64,000 nucleotides of DNA from Psychrosphaera saromensis (GTDB taxonomy: Bacteria; Pseudomonadota; Gammaproteobacteria; Enterobacterales; Alteromonadaceae). Shown in pieces: positions 37,014 to 47,600 of this stretch. Both the position numbers and the translations under genes were made by a program. The notes beneath the pieces were generated by a model, which did no database searches, had not been told where the DNA came from, and worked only from the letters and a program-made list of their open reading frames with translations. The stretch covers positions 248,001 to 312,000 of the forward strand of contig NZ_MSCH01000003.1 in the NCBI RefSeq assembly GCF_002954545.1, read 5' to 3'. Each line of letters starts with the position of its first letter. Positions within the stretch are counted from its first letter, which is position 1.

Positions 37014-37532
37014 ATGACTACTATAGTATCAGTTCGTCGAGGTAACAATGTTGTGTTAGGTGGAGATGGTCAAGTTTCACTAGGTAACACAGTAATGAAA
37101 GGCAACGCTGTAAAAGTAAGACGTTTATATAACAATAAAGTAATAGCAGGATTTGCTGGCGGTACAGCAGATGCATTCACTTTATTTGAAAAATTTGAAG
37201 CTAAATTAGAAATGCACAATGGTCACTTAACTAAAGCGGCCGTTGAGTTAGCGAAAGACTGGCGTACCGATAAAATGTTACGCAAACTCGAAGCCTTGCT
37301 CGCGGTTGCCGATGAAACCGCCTCTCTTATCATCACAGGTAATGGTGATGTGATTCAGCCCGAGAATGATTTAATAGCTATTGGCTCTGGTGGTCCGTTT
37401 GCTCAAGCCGCTGCAACAGCTTTAATGGAAAACACTGAACTATCAGCCCGAGAAATTGTAGAAAAAAGTTTAAACATTGCCGGCAATATTTGTGTTTATA
37501 CCAATAACAATTTAACTATCGAAGAATTATAG
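37014..37532 (+). CDS. hslV: ATP-dependent protease subunit HslV
   Basis: Proteolytic core of the HslUV (ClpYQ) protease, proteasome beta-type fold. After removal of Met1 the N-terminal threonine ([19 protein letters not shown]) is the nucleophile. [30 protein letters not shown] and [16 protein letters not shown] are conserved. It is 172 residues, the family's normal length, and lies 19 bases before hslU. Confidence 0.98.
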   Translation: MTTIVSVRRGNNVVLGGDGQVSLGNTVMKGNAVKVRRLYNNKVIAGFAGGTADAFTLFEKFEAKLEMHNGHLTKAAVELAKDWRTDKMLRKLEALLAVADETASLIITGNGDVIQPENDLIAIGSGGPFAQAAATALMENTELSAREIVEKSLNIAGNICVYTNNNLTIEEL

Positions 37533-37551
37533 AATTTAAAAAGGTGATCAA

Positions 37552-38886
37552 ATGTCAGCAATGACCCCAAGAGAGATCGTTCACGAGTTAGACCAACATA
37601 TTATTGGCCAAAATAATGCAAAACGTGCGGTTGCAATTGCCCTTAGAAATAGATGGCGCAGAATGCAACTTGATGCAGAATTACGCGCAGAAGTTACCCC
37701 TAAAAATATCTTAATGATAGGCCCAACGGGGGTTGGTAAAACAGAAATCGCTCGTCGTTTAGCAAAATTAGCTCATGCTCCGTTTATAAAAGTGGAAGCA
37801 ACTAAGTTCACTGAAGTTGGCTATGTTGGTAAAGAAGTTGAATCTATCATTCGTGACTTAGTCGAAATTTCGATTAAATTAACTCGCGAAGTGGCAATGA
37901 AGAAAAACAAATACAAAGCAGAAGAAGCGGCTGAAGAACGTATTTTAGATGCTTTATTACCAAAACCTCGTGATTCGTTCGGCCAAAACATTGAATCAAC
38001 AGAGCCAGAAAGTACAACTCGCCAAGTATTACGTAAACGTTTACGCCAGGGTGAGTTAGACGATAAAGAAATTGAAATTGACGTAGCTCAAAGCGAAATT
38101 GGTGTCGAGATCATGGCTCCTCCGGGCATGGAAGAAATGACATCTCAATTACAAGGTATGTTCCAAAATTTATCAGGTGATAAAACTAAACCGCGTAAGT
38201 TAAAAGTGAGCGCTGCGTTAAAAATGTTAATTGACGAAGAGGCCGCTAAGTTAGTTAACAATGACGATCTCAAAGAACAAGCGATTGAAGCCGCCGAACA
38301 AAACGGCATCGTGTTTATTGATGAAATAGATAAGATTTGTAAACGCGAAGGCGCAAGTAGCGCAGACGTTTCTCGTGAAGGTGTGCAACGCGACTTACTA
38401 CCGTTAGTGGAAGGCAGTACAGTATCCACTAAGTACGGTATGGTAAAAACCGACCACATGTTATTTGTCGCTTCAGGCGCATTCCAGATGAGTAAACCGT
38501 CTGATTTAATCCCTGAGTTACAAGGTCGTTTACCTATCAGAGTTGAGTTAAGTGCATTAACACCTGAAGACTTTGAACGAATCTTAACTGAGCCTAATGC
38601 ATCTTTAACTGAACAATATATAGCCTTACTTGCCACCGAAGGCTTAGCTATTGAGTTCACGAAAGATGGCATTAAAGAAATTGCTCAAGTGGCATTTAAA
38701 GTTAATGAGCGTAGCGAAAATATCGGAGCTCGACGCTTACACACTGTACTGGAACGTTTGATGGAAGAGATTTCATTTACCGCATCAGAAAGCAGTGGTA
38801 GTTCAGTGGTGATTGACCAAGCGTTTGTTAAAGGTAATCTAGATGAGATAGTTGAAGATGAAGATTTAAGTCGATTTATTCTCTAA
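37552..38886 (+). CDS. hslU: ATP-dependent protease ATPase subunit HslU
   Basis: AAA+ unfoldase that feeds HslV. The 444-residue product has Walker [18 protein letters not shown] near residue 57, the pore motif [14 protein letters not shown] near residue 88, an I-domain (about 110-245), Walker [12 protein letters not shown] near residue 252 and sensor 2 in [13 protein letters not shown]. The C-terminus DLSRFIL is the tail that inserts into HslV. An AAAGGTGA ribosome site precedes the ATG. Confidence 0.98.
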   Translation: MSAMTPREIVHELDQHIIGQNNAKRAVAIALRNRWRRMQLDAELRAEVTPKNILMIGPTGVGKTEIARRLAKLAHAPFIKVEATKFTEVGYVGKEVESIIRDLVEISIKLTREVAMKKNKYKAEEAAEERILDALLPKPRDSFGQNIESTEPESTTRQVLRKRLRQGELDDKEIEIDVAQSEIGVEIMAPPGMEEMTSQLQGMFQNLSGDKTKPRKLKVSAALKMLIDEEAAKLVNNDDLKEQAIEAAEQNGIVFIDEIDKICKREGASSADVSREGVQRDLLPLVEGSTVSTKYGMVKTDHMLFVASGAFQMSKPSDLIPELQGRLPIRVELSALTPEDFERILTEPNASLTEQYIALLATEGLAIEFTKDGIKEIAQVAFKVNERSENIGARRLHTVLERLMEEISFTASESSGSSVVIDQAFVKGNLDEIVEDEDLSRFIL

Positions 38887-38918
38887 GTCTTTATTTAAAG
38901 CGTCCAGTTTAAAACATT

Positions 38919-38945
38919 AAAAAAGCCCGATAATTCGGGCTTTTT
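38919..38945. terminator. Bidirectional terminator after hslVU
   Basis: An 11-bp stem AAAAAGCCCGA/TCGGGCTTTTT with a TAAT loop. It serves hslU (+) and the convergent chemoreceptor gene (-). Confidence 0.9.
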
Positions 38946-38975
38946 ACTAACAATTATTTAACGATATAAATCGCT

Positions 38976-40862
38976 TTATTTTACTGTTTTATAACGCTCT
39001 ACTTCTTGTTGTAAAATAGCCGCTTGTTTTGCAATATCTTTGCTCGCATCAGCATTTACCGCAGCACGCTCTTGCGAGTCACTAGCAATATCACGAATTT
39101 TAATAACGTGTTTGCTCATTTCTGTCGCCACCATATCTTGCTCTTGCAATGATGCAGAGATTTGGCTATTCATCCCGATAACTTCATCAACCTGATCCGA
39201 GATAAGTTGCAACGATTTCCCTGCGTTTTGCGCTTGTTCAGAACATTCAATACCACTTTTATAACATTGATTTACCACATCAACGATAGTCTGAGTGCTT
39301 GCTTGTAACGAAGTAATAATTGTTTCAATTTCACCAGTCGACTCTTGTGTACGCATGGCTAAGTCTCTTACTTCTCCAGCAACAACAGCAAAACCACGAC
39401 CTTGCTCACCAGCTCGAGCCGCTTCAATAGCTGCGTTAAGGGCTAATAAGTTTGTTTGATCTGCAATACTGCGTATCGCATCCGATGCGGTTCCAATTGA
39501 ATGGCTATCTTTCTCTAGCTTTTCCATTTGCGTTAATGCATTTTTTAACTGGCTGGCCAATTCACCAATGCTTTCAACGGTTAATCCAACTTCTTTAGAA
39601 CCCGCTTGTGCCATCTCACCGGTTTTTTGTGCTGTGGTAGTAGCTAGTTGAGTGTTTTGACTTATATCAGCAACTGTTGCCTGCATTTCTGCACCTGATG
39701 TAGCAACCATGTCACTTTCAGTGAACTGCTGTTCCATACCTTCTAATGTATTCTGGGTGTTAGAAGCAAGTTCCTCTGTGGCATTATCTAATGTATTTAA
39801 TGCCGAATTAACGTTTACGATTAAGTTTTTAAAATCAGCCACTAATGAATTTACATCCGTACCTAGTTCAACTAATTCATCTTTGCCTTTAGTTTTGACT
39901 AACCAGGTTAAATCATTATTTGTTCTGATATGAGAAATCGCATTTCTTACCGCTAGTATCGGCATTAAAATACTTCGACTTGTGGTGTAAACAATAAATA
40001 GCGTAAATATCACAGCAGTAACAAACACTATGATTGCTTTAGTTATTGTTGAGTCTACTTCCTGCTCTAGTGCCACATTAAAATTAGTGATGATTGCATC
40101 TAACGAAGATTCGGTTTGATGAATTGTTGCTCTTAATTGCCCTAAAGCACCTGACTTTTCATTAAGACCGATTTGTACTTCAGCATTAACAAACTGTTCA
40201 AATTTACTTTTATAAATACCAAGATTATTTTGAATACTATTTGCGTTAGAAGGATCTAAAGGTTCATCAAGCAGCTGCTCATTAAATGCTTGCACACCTG
40301 TATTGAATTTATCTATATATTTTAAATCACGACGTAGCATAAAGTCTTTTTCAGCACGTCTTAACTGCAGCATTAAAGATAGTAGTTGATATGAGTTTGA
40401 TTGTTCTAAATCTTCCTCAACGTTATGTACGGCACTTCTTAATTCACCATAAAATCCGTCTTTAGGGTTCATTCCAATTTTTGATTGCAGCTCACTAACT
40501 TGATTAAACTGGATTGAATAATTTTTTATCGCTTGTTCAAAATCATTAATTTCTGCGATTTCAAAACCAAAATCAGCAGCTACACGTCGAACATTTAAAA
40601 TATTGTTCTGTAATTCAGTAACTGTATCTTGAAATTTACCAACGTATTTCAGATCTTTCCGAGCTAAAAAGTCTTTTTCATGCTTGCGTAGTACAAGAAC
40701 CTGAGCCTCTAACTTTTCAACTTTAGCCAGTGATAGACCCAACTTACTTAACGTATCCGCATTAGACAACATGATTACAAATAAGATTGATAGAGCTGTC
40801 GCTACAACAATGGCATTGGCAAACAAACGAGTTTTAATCGTTAAGTTTGTTAAGAGTTTCAT
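38976..40862 (-). CDS. Methyl-accepting chemotaxis protein with helical bimodular (HBM-like) sensor
   Basis: Chemoreceptor of 628 residues. The first membrane helix is at about 12-30. The ~250-residue periplasmic part contains two copies of an [17 protein letters not shown] / [17 protein letters not shown] motif, as in HBM domains such as that of McpS, which binds organic acids. The second helix (about 275-295) leads to HAMP and a signalling hairpin ([22 protein letters not shown]...[12 protein letters not shown]). TCA-cycle intermediates as ligands are inferred from HBM relatives. It is convergent with hslU. Confidence 0.92.
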   Translation of the reverse strand: MKLLTNLTIKTRLFANAIVVATALSILFVIMLSNADTLSKLGLSLAKVEKLEAQVLVLRKHEKDFLARKDLKYVGKFQDTVTELQNNILNVRRVAADFGFEIAEINDFEQAIKNYSIQFNQVSELQSKIGMNPKDGFYGELRSAVHNVEEDLEQSNSYQLLSLMLQLRRAEKDFMLRRDLKYIDKFNTGVQAFNEQLLDEPLDPSNANSIQNNLGIYKSKFEQFVNAEVQIGLNEKSGALGQLRATIHQTESSLDAIITNFNVALEQEVDSTITKAIIVFVTAVIFTLFIVYTTSRSILMPILAVRNAISHIRTNNDLTWLVKTKGKDELVELGTDVNSLVADFKNLIVNVNSALNTLDNATEELASNTQNTLEGMEQQFTESDMVATSGAEMQATVADISQNTQLATTTAQKTGEMAQAGSKEVGLTVESIGELASQLKNALTQMEKLEKDSHSIGTASDAIRSIADQTNLLALNAAIEAARAGEQGRGFAVVAGEVRDLAMRTQESTGEIETIITSLQASTQTIVDVVNQCYKSGIECSEQAQNAGKSLQLISDQVDEVIGMNSQISASLQEQDMVATEMSKHVIKIRDIASDSQERAAVNADASKDIAKQAAILQQEVERYKTVK

Positions 40863-41187
40863 TTTTTATCCTTTAAAATAGAAAGTAGGAGATTAATTCA
40901 GAATAGTTGTATTTTTTTAGATGGTTTATTACATTTTTATTACACTAACTGTGCAATGCTAAAGTTATCGACCAGTTATCTAAATTCATTAAATATTGTG
41001 TGCTTTTATATATTTAAGCTTAATAATGAAAACCATAATACCCAAATTCAGAAATCGAATAAAGATATTCCAAATAAACATATCAAAAACTACGCAGCTG
41101 TTTACTTAAACTTAGGGGTTTGGAGAATTGTAACTTGCCACTAATTAACGTATAAATTGATTAATAATCAAACTAAGTTGTGCGCAA
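40863..41187. other. 325-base spacer between a chemoreceptor gene and the MBL gene
   Basis: AT-rich divergent promoter region. On the minus strand GTCGATAA (40965-40972) is a 7-of-8 match to the FliA -10 about 103 bases upstream of the chemoreceptor start. A 62-codon open frame in the middle (40956-41144) has low-complexity composition and no ribosome site, and I do not regard it as a gene. No terminator or repeat is seen. Confidence 0.5.
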
Positions 41188-42027
41188 ATGAAAGTAACCT
41201 TTTACGGAGTTCGAGGCTCTATCCCAACACCGGGACCTGATACAGCTCGTTACGGCGGGAATACTCCATGTGTTGTCTTAGAAAGTGATGCTGGTCAAAA
41301 GTTAATTTTAGATGCAGGAACCGGTCTACGTTTGGCAAGTAATGAGTTTGAGAACTACAATGACACGATTCATTTATTGTTAAGTCATCATCATTGGGAT
41401 CATGTGCAGGGATTTCCATTTTTTGCTCCCATTTTCAATAAAGGCACAAATCTGACAATTTATCCGGGAAATACCACACTTAATCATGATACGGCTATAC
41501 TCGATCAAATGAGTAAAAGCTATTTTCCAGTTAAGTTTCATCAATTGCCATCGACTATCACGATAAAGAAGACTAACTTCTCAGTGGATGATGGAATCGA
41601 AATAGGTGATTTTATTATACAAGCAATGGATATGAACCATCCAGATGGTGGATCAGCGTATAGAATATTGTGTGATAACCAAATACTCGTATATGCCACA
41701 GATAATGAACTGGTGGCACCAGTAAGCCATAATGTTCATAGTATAATGCAGTGGACTGAGTTTTGTAAAAATGCAGATTTGTTAATTCATGATGCACAAT
41801 ATCTTGATAATGAAATGACACAAAAATTTGGTTGGGGTCACTCATCAGTCTCTGAGACGTTAAATCTGGCGCACAACGCCAATGTTAAAATGTTATCCTT
41901 GTTCAGTCATGATCCGTCACGCTCTGATGAACAGATTGATGATTTAACCGCTAAAATATTAAAAACAAATCCAAGCTTCAGTTTCTTTTTTGCAAAAGAA
42001 GGTCAAAGCTTAACTTTACGAGGTTAA
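41188..42027 (+). CDS. MBL-fold metallohydrolase, cyclic-nucleotide-phosphodiesterase-like (paralog 1)
   Basis: Metallo-beta-lactamase-fold hydrolase of 279 residues, cytoplasmic. MKVTFYGVRGSIPTPGPDTARYGGNT and LILDAGTGLR are the opening strands. The dinuclear zinc motif is SHHHWDHVQGFPFF near residue 70, followed by NHPDGGSAYRI, YATDNEL and a C-terminal GHSS/FSHDPSRSDEQ histidine site. Relatives with this GVRGSIPTPG start resemble class II cyclic nucleotide phosphodiesterases and RNase Z. The substrate is unproven. A close paralog at 48615-49442 closes the same gene run. Confidence 0.85.
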   Translation: MKVTFYGVRGSIPTPGPDTARYGGNTPCVVLESDAGQKLILDAGTGLRLASNEFENYNDTIHLLLSHHHWDHVQGFPFFAPIFNKGTNLTIYPGNTTLNHDTAILDQMSKSYFPVKFHQLPSTITIKKTNFSVDDGIEIGDFIIQAMDMNHPDGGSAYRILCDNQILVYATDNELVAPVSHNVHSIMQWTEFCKNADLLIHDAQYLDNEMTQKFGWGHSSVSETLNLAHNANVKMLSLFSHDPSRSDEQIDDLTAKILKTNPSFSFFFAKEGQSLTLRG

Positions 42028-42109
42028 TCCTCTTTTTTTGCAAACAATGTCTTTAAATAACGTTTGTTTTTTAAAGGACTATTAAAAGTGCCAAGGAATT
42101 AGAATCACA

Positions 42110-43423
42110 ATGAGTCGAATTTTCACGTTTTTGTTAACGATAGTGCTAGTTGTAAGCTTTAACGCTTATGCTAAGGCTATGTCATATCCAGATGTTATAA
42201 AACAACTTAATGATTTATTAACAAATAAACAATACGCAGCTGCATTTCAATTATCCGATGAATACACTTATGAATATGGAGGTTCTCCTGAATTTGATTT
42301 ATTGAGTGGTTTTTCAGCCTATGGAGATCAGAAGTACCAAGAAGCCGTATTTGCATTTGAGCGTGTTGCGATTGAAGTTCCAAATTCCTATCTAGCTAAT
42401 TTCTATTTAGCGCATACATATAAGAAATTAGATAACCTTCCTGCGGCCGTTGCACAACTAGACCTATTACTAAATAAACCGATAACAAGCGTGCAAAAAG
42501 ACAAAGCAAGTAAGTTACGAGATCGCATCAACAATACTATATTGAATAAAAACAAAGCTTGGGAACATAGCATCTCTGGCATGATGGCATTTGATAACAA
42601 TATAAATAGTGGAACGAGCGAAGATGAAATTTTCATTCCAAATTTAGGTACCATCGACCTATTTGATAGCTCACAGAAAACCAGTGACTTAACATACTCT
42701 CTTAATTACCGTGCTCATTACCAACATCCTATTAGCCAAAACAAATCGATTAACGTTAACTTTGGTGCTAATTATGTTGATTATATAGAGTACAAAGAAT
42801 ATCAACGCTTAATAACAAACTTTGATTTAGCTTATGCGCAAGAATCAAAATTTGGCACCATATCAGTGTCAGGTTTTGCGCGTCCGCTATGGTTAGATGG
42901 TACTTACTACCGAACCGAAATAGGCGCTAGTTCCAATTGGAAAAAAGACATATCACAACGAAACGGATTAATGTCGAGTCTGAGTTATTCAGTAATAAAT
43001 AACGATGTGAATTTAGCGTTAGATTTATCTCGTACCAGAGCCTCATTCTCTTACCTTTTCAAATCAAATCAAATCCATACTTTAATGGCTCACTGGCAAC
43101 AAGATGTTAGTGATGACAGAGAGTATTTTTATAGAGACAAAGATGTAGTAGGCCTTATGTATCAATTAACCTGGCCAATTACAGATTCAATTGTTAGTAA
43201 TAATTCCATTCTGGTTGAACAACATATGTACCAAGGTGTTCATCCTCTATTTTTACAAAAGCAGGACGAAACTCTGTCCATGTTTTCATCACAATTACTG
43301 TTTAATACAAGCGACAAATTACGCTTGAAGCTTTACTTAAATGTACAAAATAAAAACAGTAACATAAAATTATACAGTTATGACCGAGTTGAGCTTGGTG
43401 CCAGCTGGCAATATAAGCTATAG
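42110..43423 (+). CDS. TPR plus outer-membrane beta-barrel protein (Slam/DUF560-like architecture)
   Basis: A 437-residue envelope protein. A signal peptide (about 1-21) is followed by TPR-like helices (about 28-150; GFSAYGDQKYQEAVFAFERV and AHTYKKLDNLPAAVAQLDLL). A ~280-residue series of antiparallel strands ends in LGASWQYKL and begins with a FDNNINSGT motif. TPR domain plus a ~14-strand barrel is the layout of Slam surface-lipoprotein translocons, and DxNxN at the barrel start is common in such proteins. The match is architectural; I cannot confirm the family. It is followed within 8 bases by a FecR-domain gene and then a giant lipoprotein gene, plausible clients. Confidence 0.65.
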   Translation: MSRIFTFLLTIVLVVSFNAYAKAMSYPDVIKQLNDLLTNKQYAAAFQLSDEYTYEYGGSPEFDLLSGFSAYGDQKYQEAVFAFERVAIEVPNSYLANFYLAHTYKKLDNLPAAVAQLDLLLNKPITSVQKDKASKLRDRINNTILNKNKAWEHSISGMMAFDNNINSGTSEDEIFIPNLGTIDLFDSSQKTSDLTYSLNYRAHYQHPISQNKSINVNFGANYVDYIEYKEYQRLITNFDLAYAQESKFGTISVSGFARPLWLDGTYYRTEIGASSNWKKDISQRNGLMSSLSYSVINNDVNLALDLSRTRASFSYLFKSNQIHTLMAHWQQDVSDDREYFYRDKDVVGLMYQLTWPITDSIVSNNSILVEQHMYQGVHPLFLQKQDETLSMFSSQLLFNTSDKLRLKLYLNVQNKNSNIKLYSYDRVELGASWQYKL

Positions 43424-43431
43424 AGGTATTT

Positions 43432-44640
43432 ATGAATACGTATAAAGTAATATTAGGGCTTAGCCTATTAACTGCGCTTAATGTTAATGCGCAATCTACT
43501 GCAGGCAAAACACTTATCTCTAAAGGGAAAGTTACTGCCAGTGCCAATGACGTTAGCCGCGATTTAAAACGTCGTTCTGTGATATTCGATACCGATATGA
43601 TCACCACAGGTGATAACAGTAAGGCGCAATTGCGTATGACTGATGGCGGTATGATCGCGTTAAAACAAAATACTGAACTACAAATATCCGATTACCACTT
43701 TTCTGATGAAAACGGTAAAGGTTCTGTTGTGATGGAATTGGTAAAAGGTGGGTTACGCTCAGTAACAGGTGCAATTAAAGCCAAGAATGGTGGTGATTAC
43801 AACTTAAAAACTCCAACTGGTAGTATCGGTATACGGGGAACTCATTACGAAGTTGAGTTAATCGACGGTGATATGTTTCTAGCGGTTTGGGACGGTGCTG
43901 TTGATGTCACTGTCGATTCTGACACTGGTGGCAACACAGTTTCTTTTGGCGAAGGCGAAAACTTCTCATTTGGTGTAGTTAGTGCTGAAGGTAAAGTGAC
44001 TGAGTTGTTAGAAGCTCCTAAGAATTTTAATAAAGGTCACAGTACTAACGACAGTGGAGAAGAAAGTGAAGATCAGAGTAACTCTGAACAAACCGCTGAA
44101 AACGACTCAAGCGATGAAGATAGCTCTGAAGCTGCAGCCGAAGATGTTGGGATATCAGATGACGCAGAAGTAGTTGCTAATATGTTAGATGATAGTTTCC
44201 AACAGGTTGAGGATGATATCGCCTCTACAGCCAATGACGCTTTCAGCTCTATTCAAAGCACATCAACAGAAGAGTTACTATCTGAACGAAGTGGTAGTTT
44301 CACCTACAGTAATCTTGAAAGCTTCCAAGTAAACTCTAGCGAAGGATCCGTTTCCAATTTTAGTATGGAGATGGATGTTAACTTTGATCTTGCCACTATT
44401 CCTACCGGCCAATTATCATTTAATGATAATGACGGAGAATGGTTCGCTGCATTTAGCGGAATTATTTCGGCAGATAAACTTAATTTAGATGTAAGTTTTG
44501 CGTCTCATGCTAACAACCTTGCTGATGGTGATATTAATGCATCATTCTTTGATGGACTAGATTCTATTATTGGCGAGTTTGATTTACATGAAGTACGTAA
44601 CCCCAACATTAGGGCTGATGGCAGTTTCTTGCTTAAGTAG
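43432..44640 (+). CDS. FecR-domain periplasmic protein with C-terminal TbpB-like barrel
   Basis: Secreted protein of 402 residues. It has a signal peptide (about 1-20). A FecR domain (about 25-160) includes DTDMITTGDNSKAQLRMTDG, the strands around ELQISDY and TPTGSIGIRGTHYEVELIDG. A highly acidic low-complexity linker (about 200-260) follows. The final ~110 residues are rich in beta strand (GQLSFNDNDGEWFAAFSG, INASFFDGLDSIIGEFDL, ending GSFLLK) and recall the barrel of TbpB-like proteins. FecR domains usually sense or bind in the periplasm. It overlaps the next gene at TAGTG and is tightly coupled with both neighbours. Confidence 0.78.
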   Translation: MNTYKVILGLSLLTALNVNAQSTAGKTLISKGKVTASANDVSRDLKRRSVIFDTDMITTGDNSKAQLRMTDGGMIALKQNTELQISDYHFSDENGKGSVVMELVKGGLRSVTGAIKAKNGGDYNLKTPTGSIGIRGTHYEVELIDGDMFLAVWDGAVDVTVDSDTGGNTVSFGEGENFSFGVVSAEGKVTELLEAPKNFNKGHSTNDSGEESEDQSNSEQTAENDSSDEDSSEAAAEDVGISDDAEVVANMLDDSFQQVEDDIASTANDAFSSIQSTSTEELLSERSGSFTYSNLESFQVNSSEGSVSNFSMEMDVNFDLATIPTGQLSFNDNDGEWFAAFSGIISADKLNLDVSFASHANNLADGDINASFFDGLDSIIGEFDLHEVRNPNIRADGSFLLK

Positions 44641-44648
44641 TGAATATT

Positions 44649-47600
44649 ATGAATATAGCCACACAAGTACCCAATAAAACAAAGATGTATAAAATTTTTG
44701 CCTTATCCACGGCCATGTTATTTATTAATGCATGTAGTGAGAGCAATTCAGATTCAGAGCAAACAAGCTTAGAGTCAAATACGCTTTCAGGTAATGTGAT
44801 TGATGCTTCTAAAGTGACTTTAGTGCAAAAATCAGGGCCTAATTCATCAGGCAGTCAAAATAAGGCTACTGATACAACAGGTAGCTTCAACTACCCAACT
44901 ACCCTATCGGAGTTTTCTGGCAATATATCGGTTGCTTTTGATGTGGCGAATCCCCAAGGCCTTAAGCAAGTTTTTATTGGTTTTGAAGGTTCTGATTTAA
45001 CATTACCTATTTGCCAACAAGACTGTGGCACTGAGTATTCAGCTTTTGTTAACGGTATTAATCCAACCTTATTTGGACTAAGTGGTCGTGAGCAAAATAT
45101 AACCTTATGGGTTGAAGATAATGACAATGATACATATCAAGTCACTAGCCTAGGTTTAACCTGGCGAGAATTAGCTATTTCTGGCGTAACCGTTACGCTA
45201 GATGAATCGTCTGAAGAATTGTCAGTAAGCTGGAATGCATTAACTGGAATGCTAAGGTACAACGTTTACATAAGTAACGATGAAAGCTTAACAGGTCAAA
45301 ATTATGTTGATTTGGACGGTGGTGAAGCTAAGTTGGCACTAACCAGTACATCAACCGTTTTCACCGAAAAACCAGTTAACGATATTTATTATATTTTAGT
45401 TAGCGGTATTGATGGCAGTGGCGAAAGCGCATTTAGTGATAAAGTTATGTTAGGTGATGATGATACGACCACTATAGTAACTGAAAATAGTGCCCCTAGA
45501 TTTGCTGATCAAGATGGTCATATCGTTACTGTAGATGAAAATAGCCCTGAAGGTACTCCGGTTTATACTCCTAGCGTTACCGATCCAGATGAGGATGCTG
45601 AACTAACATACAGTCTATCTAATGGTCATGGTGTATTTCAAATGCACTCAAAAACAGGCGTTGTGTATGTTAATAACCAAGGATTATTAGACTATGAGAC
45701 TCAGCCTCACAGCTATGAACTAAACATGACAGTAACGGATGAAACCTCATTATCCGACTCATTGACTATAATCGTTCAAGTGAATGATGTAACTGAAAGT
45801 AGTAAATTTGCATTAGACACCTCTTTTTCTAATAACGGTATATCAGATTTTAATACTTATGCTGATACAGCTAATAATGATTATCCTGTCGATGCGGTAT
45901 TAGACGATGAAAATAACAGATACCTTTTATCTTACAGTGACAAACCTATAGATGAAGCCGATTATGTATTTACCGTTTCCAAAATAAAGCAAGATGGCAC
46001 GTTTGACTTAGCTTTTGGTAAGAACGGTAGAAAACACCTAGAGTTTGATAACTTAAACGACTCTAATGTAGATGAATTTGATGATGGAGCGTCCATTGAC
46101 ACCTTTACCCCCACAAAACTAAAAATTGATAACCTAAACCACAAAATCTATGTGTTAGGTTATCAAGGTTATACAGCCGCAGATTTAGAGCCATTTCTTC
46201 TGCGGCTTAATCACAATGGCACTATCGACAATACGTTTAGTCAAGACGGTAAATATGAATACTTAGGTTCCGGCGACAGTTCCGAAGCTGTCGACCTAGT
46301 CATCCACTCAAATGGTTCTTTATATCTAGCAATTTCAAGTAAATACAATCCATTAAGCCAAACCAATCCAGCAGCAAATTTCAAACTCGCCAAATTATCA
46401 ACTTCAGGAAGCCAAAGCGAAGCATATAATTACGAATTAATTAGCCCAAACTCAAATGTATATGTCGTTGGTTTAGTTGAAAATACGGCTGGAAATTTAA
46501 TTGCATTGGGTTATGCCGATAACGATGGTGATGGCAATGTCGATGGTATGACGCTGGAAATGTTAATCGATAACTTATCTACTGAGGCCAATAATACCAA
46601 AGCTCGTAGCAAATTCGATTTAGGTAGCACAAGTGACACAGTCGCAACATATAAACAAATTGATGGTGATACGGTTTTATTAGGTGGTTCAACAGGAACA
46701 GATTCAGTCATCATAAAGCTAAAAATTAGCGAACTTAATTCAATTCCAATTTTAGACACTGACTTTAATGGCAGTGGATATCAAACTATTGATACCCAAA
46801 GCGTTGAAGAAAGTGTGGTTAGCTTAGATTTCAATTCTGCTGGTGACATTACCTACATTAGTAAAGTTGTCTTAGATTCTGGCCTCTATGAACTTATCCC
46901 AGGTCAATTGGATAGTGTGGGACTACCAACCGAAGTAAATACCTCGCTGCAAACTAAAGAACTGACAAATACATCAGGCAGTGGTATTGCTGATGAAAAT
47001 ATTCATGCAGTAGTGCTTTTTGATAACTCAGATACCACCAATACGATAAATATTTTTAGTTCCTTAGAAAAAGAGAATGATAATGGTTTATCTCCATCAG
47101 AAGGGATCAATACCGAACTTGAAATATATTACGAGACTCTTGCCAACAATACTTCGTTAGAGGTATTAACTAGCCGGACTGATTACGAGTTTCAAATTGC
47201 TGATAGCTTAGCAGTTGATAGTAAATTACTACATTCATCAGGCAAAATAATTACAGTAACACCACGTTATAACGACTCTGGAACTGGTGATAATAGTGAT
47301 GCGGAAGGTCATACTATCACTAGGCATGATTTTGTAACTGGCTTAATAAACCAAGAACAGAACAGTCTACTACAGCGTAATGGTTATAGTGACAATTATA
47401 TTAAGCGCCATAGCACCCAATTGATAGAATTGGCTGAAACAGATGACAATGGAGACAATTACTTATTATCTGCTGAAATAATTGAAGACGTAAGTACATC
47501 CACTTTACGAGTTACTAAATTTACTATTGATGGGGAGATTTATTCTGGTTTTCCAGTAGAAAAAATCTTACCTGACTACGCTTATTTTGAAAATAATGCA

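Noticed and set aside
38145-38672. 175-codon frame antisense to hslU
   Set aside because: Shadow of hslU codon usage; composition (Ser/Asn/Leu) and context give no support.
40956-41144. 62-codon open frame in the chemoreceptor-MBL spacer
   Set aside because: Low-complexity Asn/Ile/Lys/Tyr composition expected from AT-rich non-coding DNA, and no Shine-Dalgarno.
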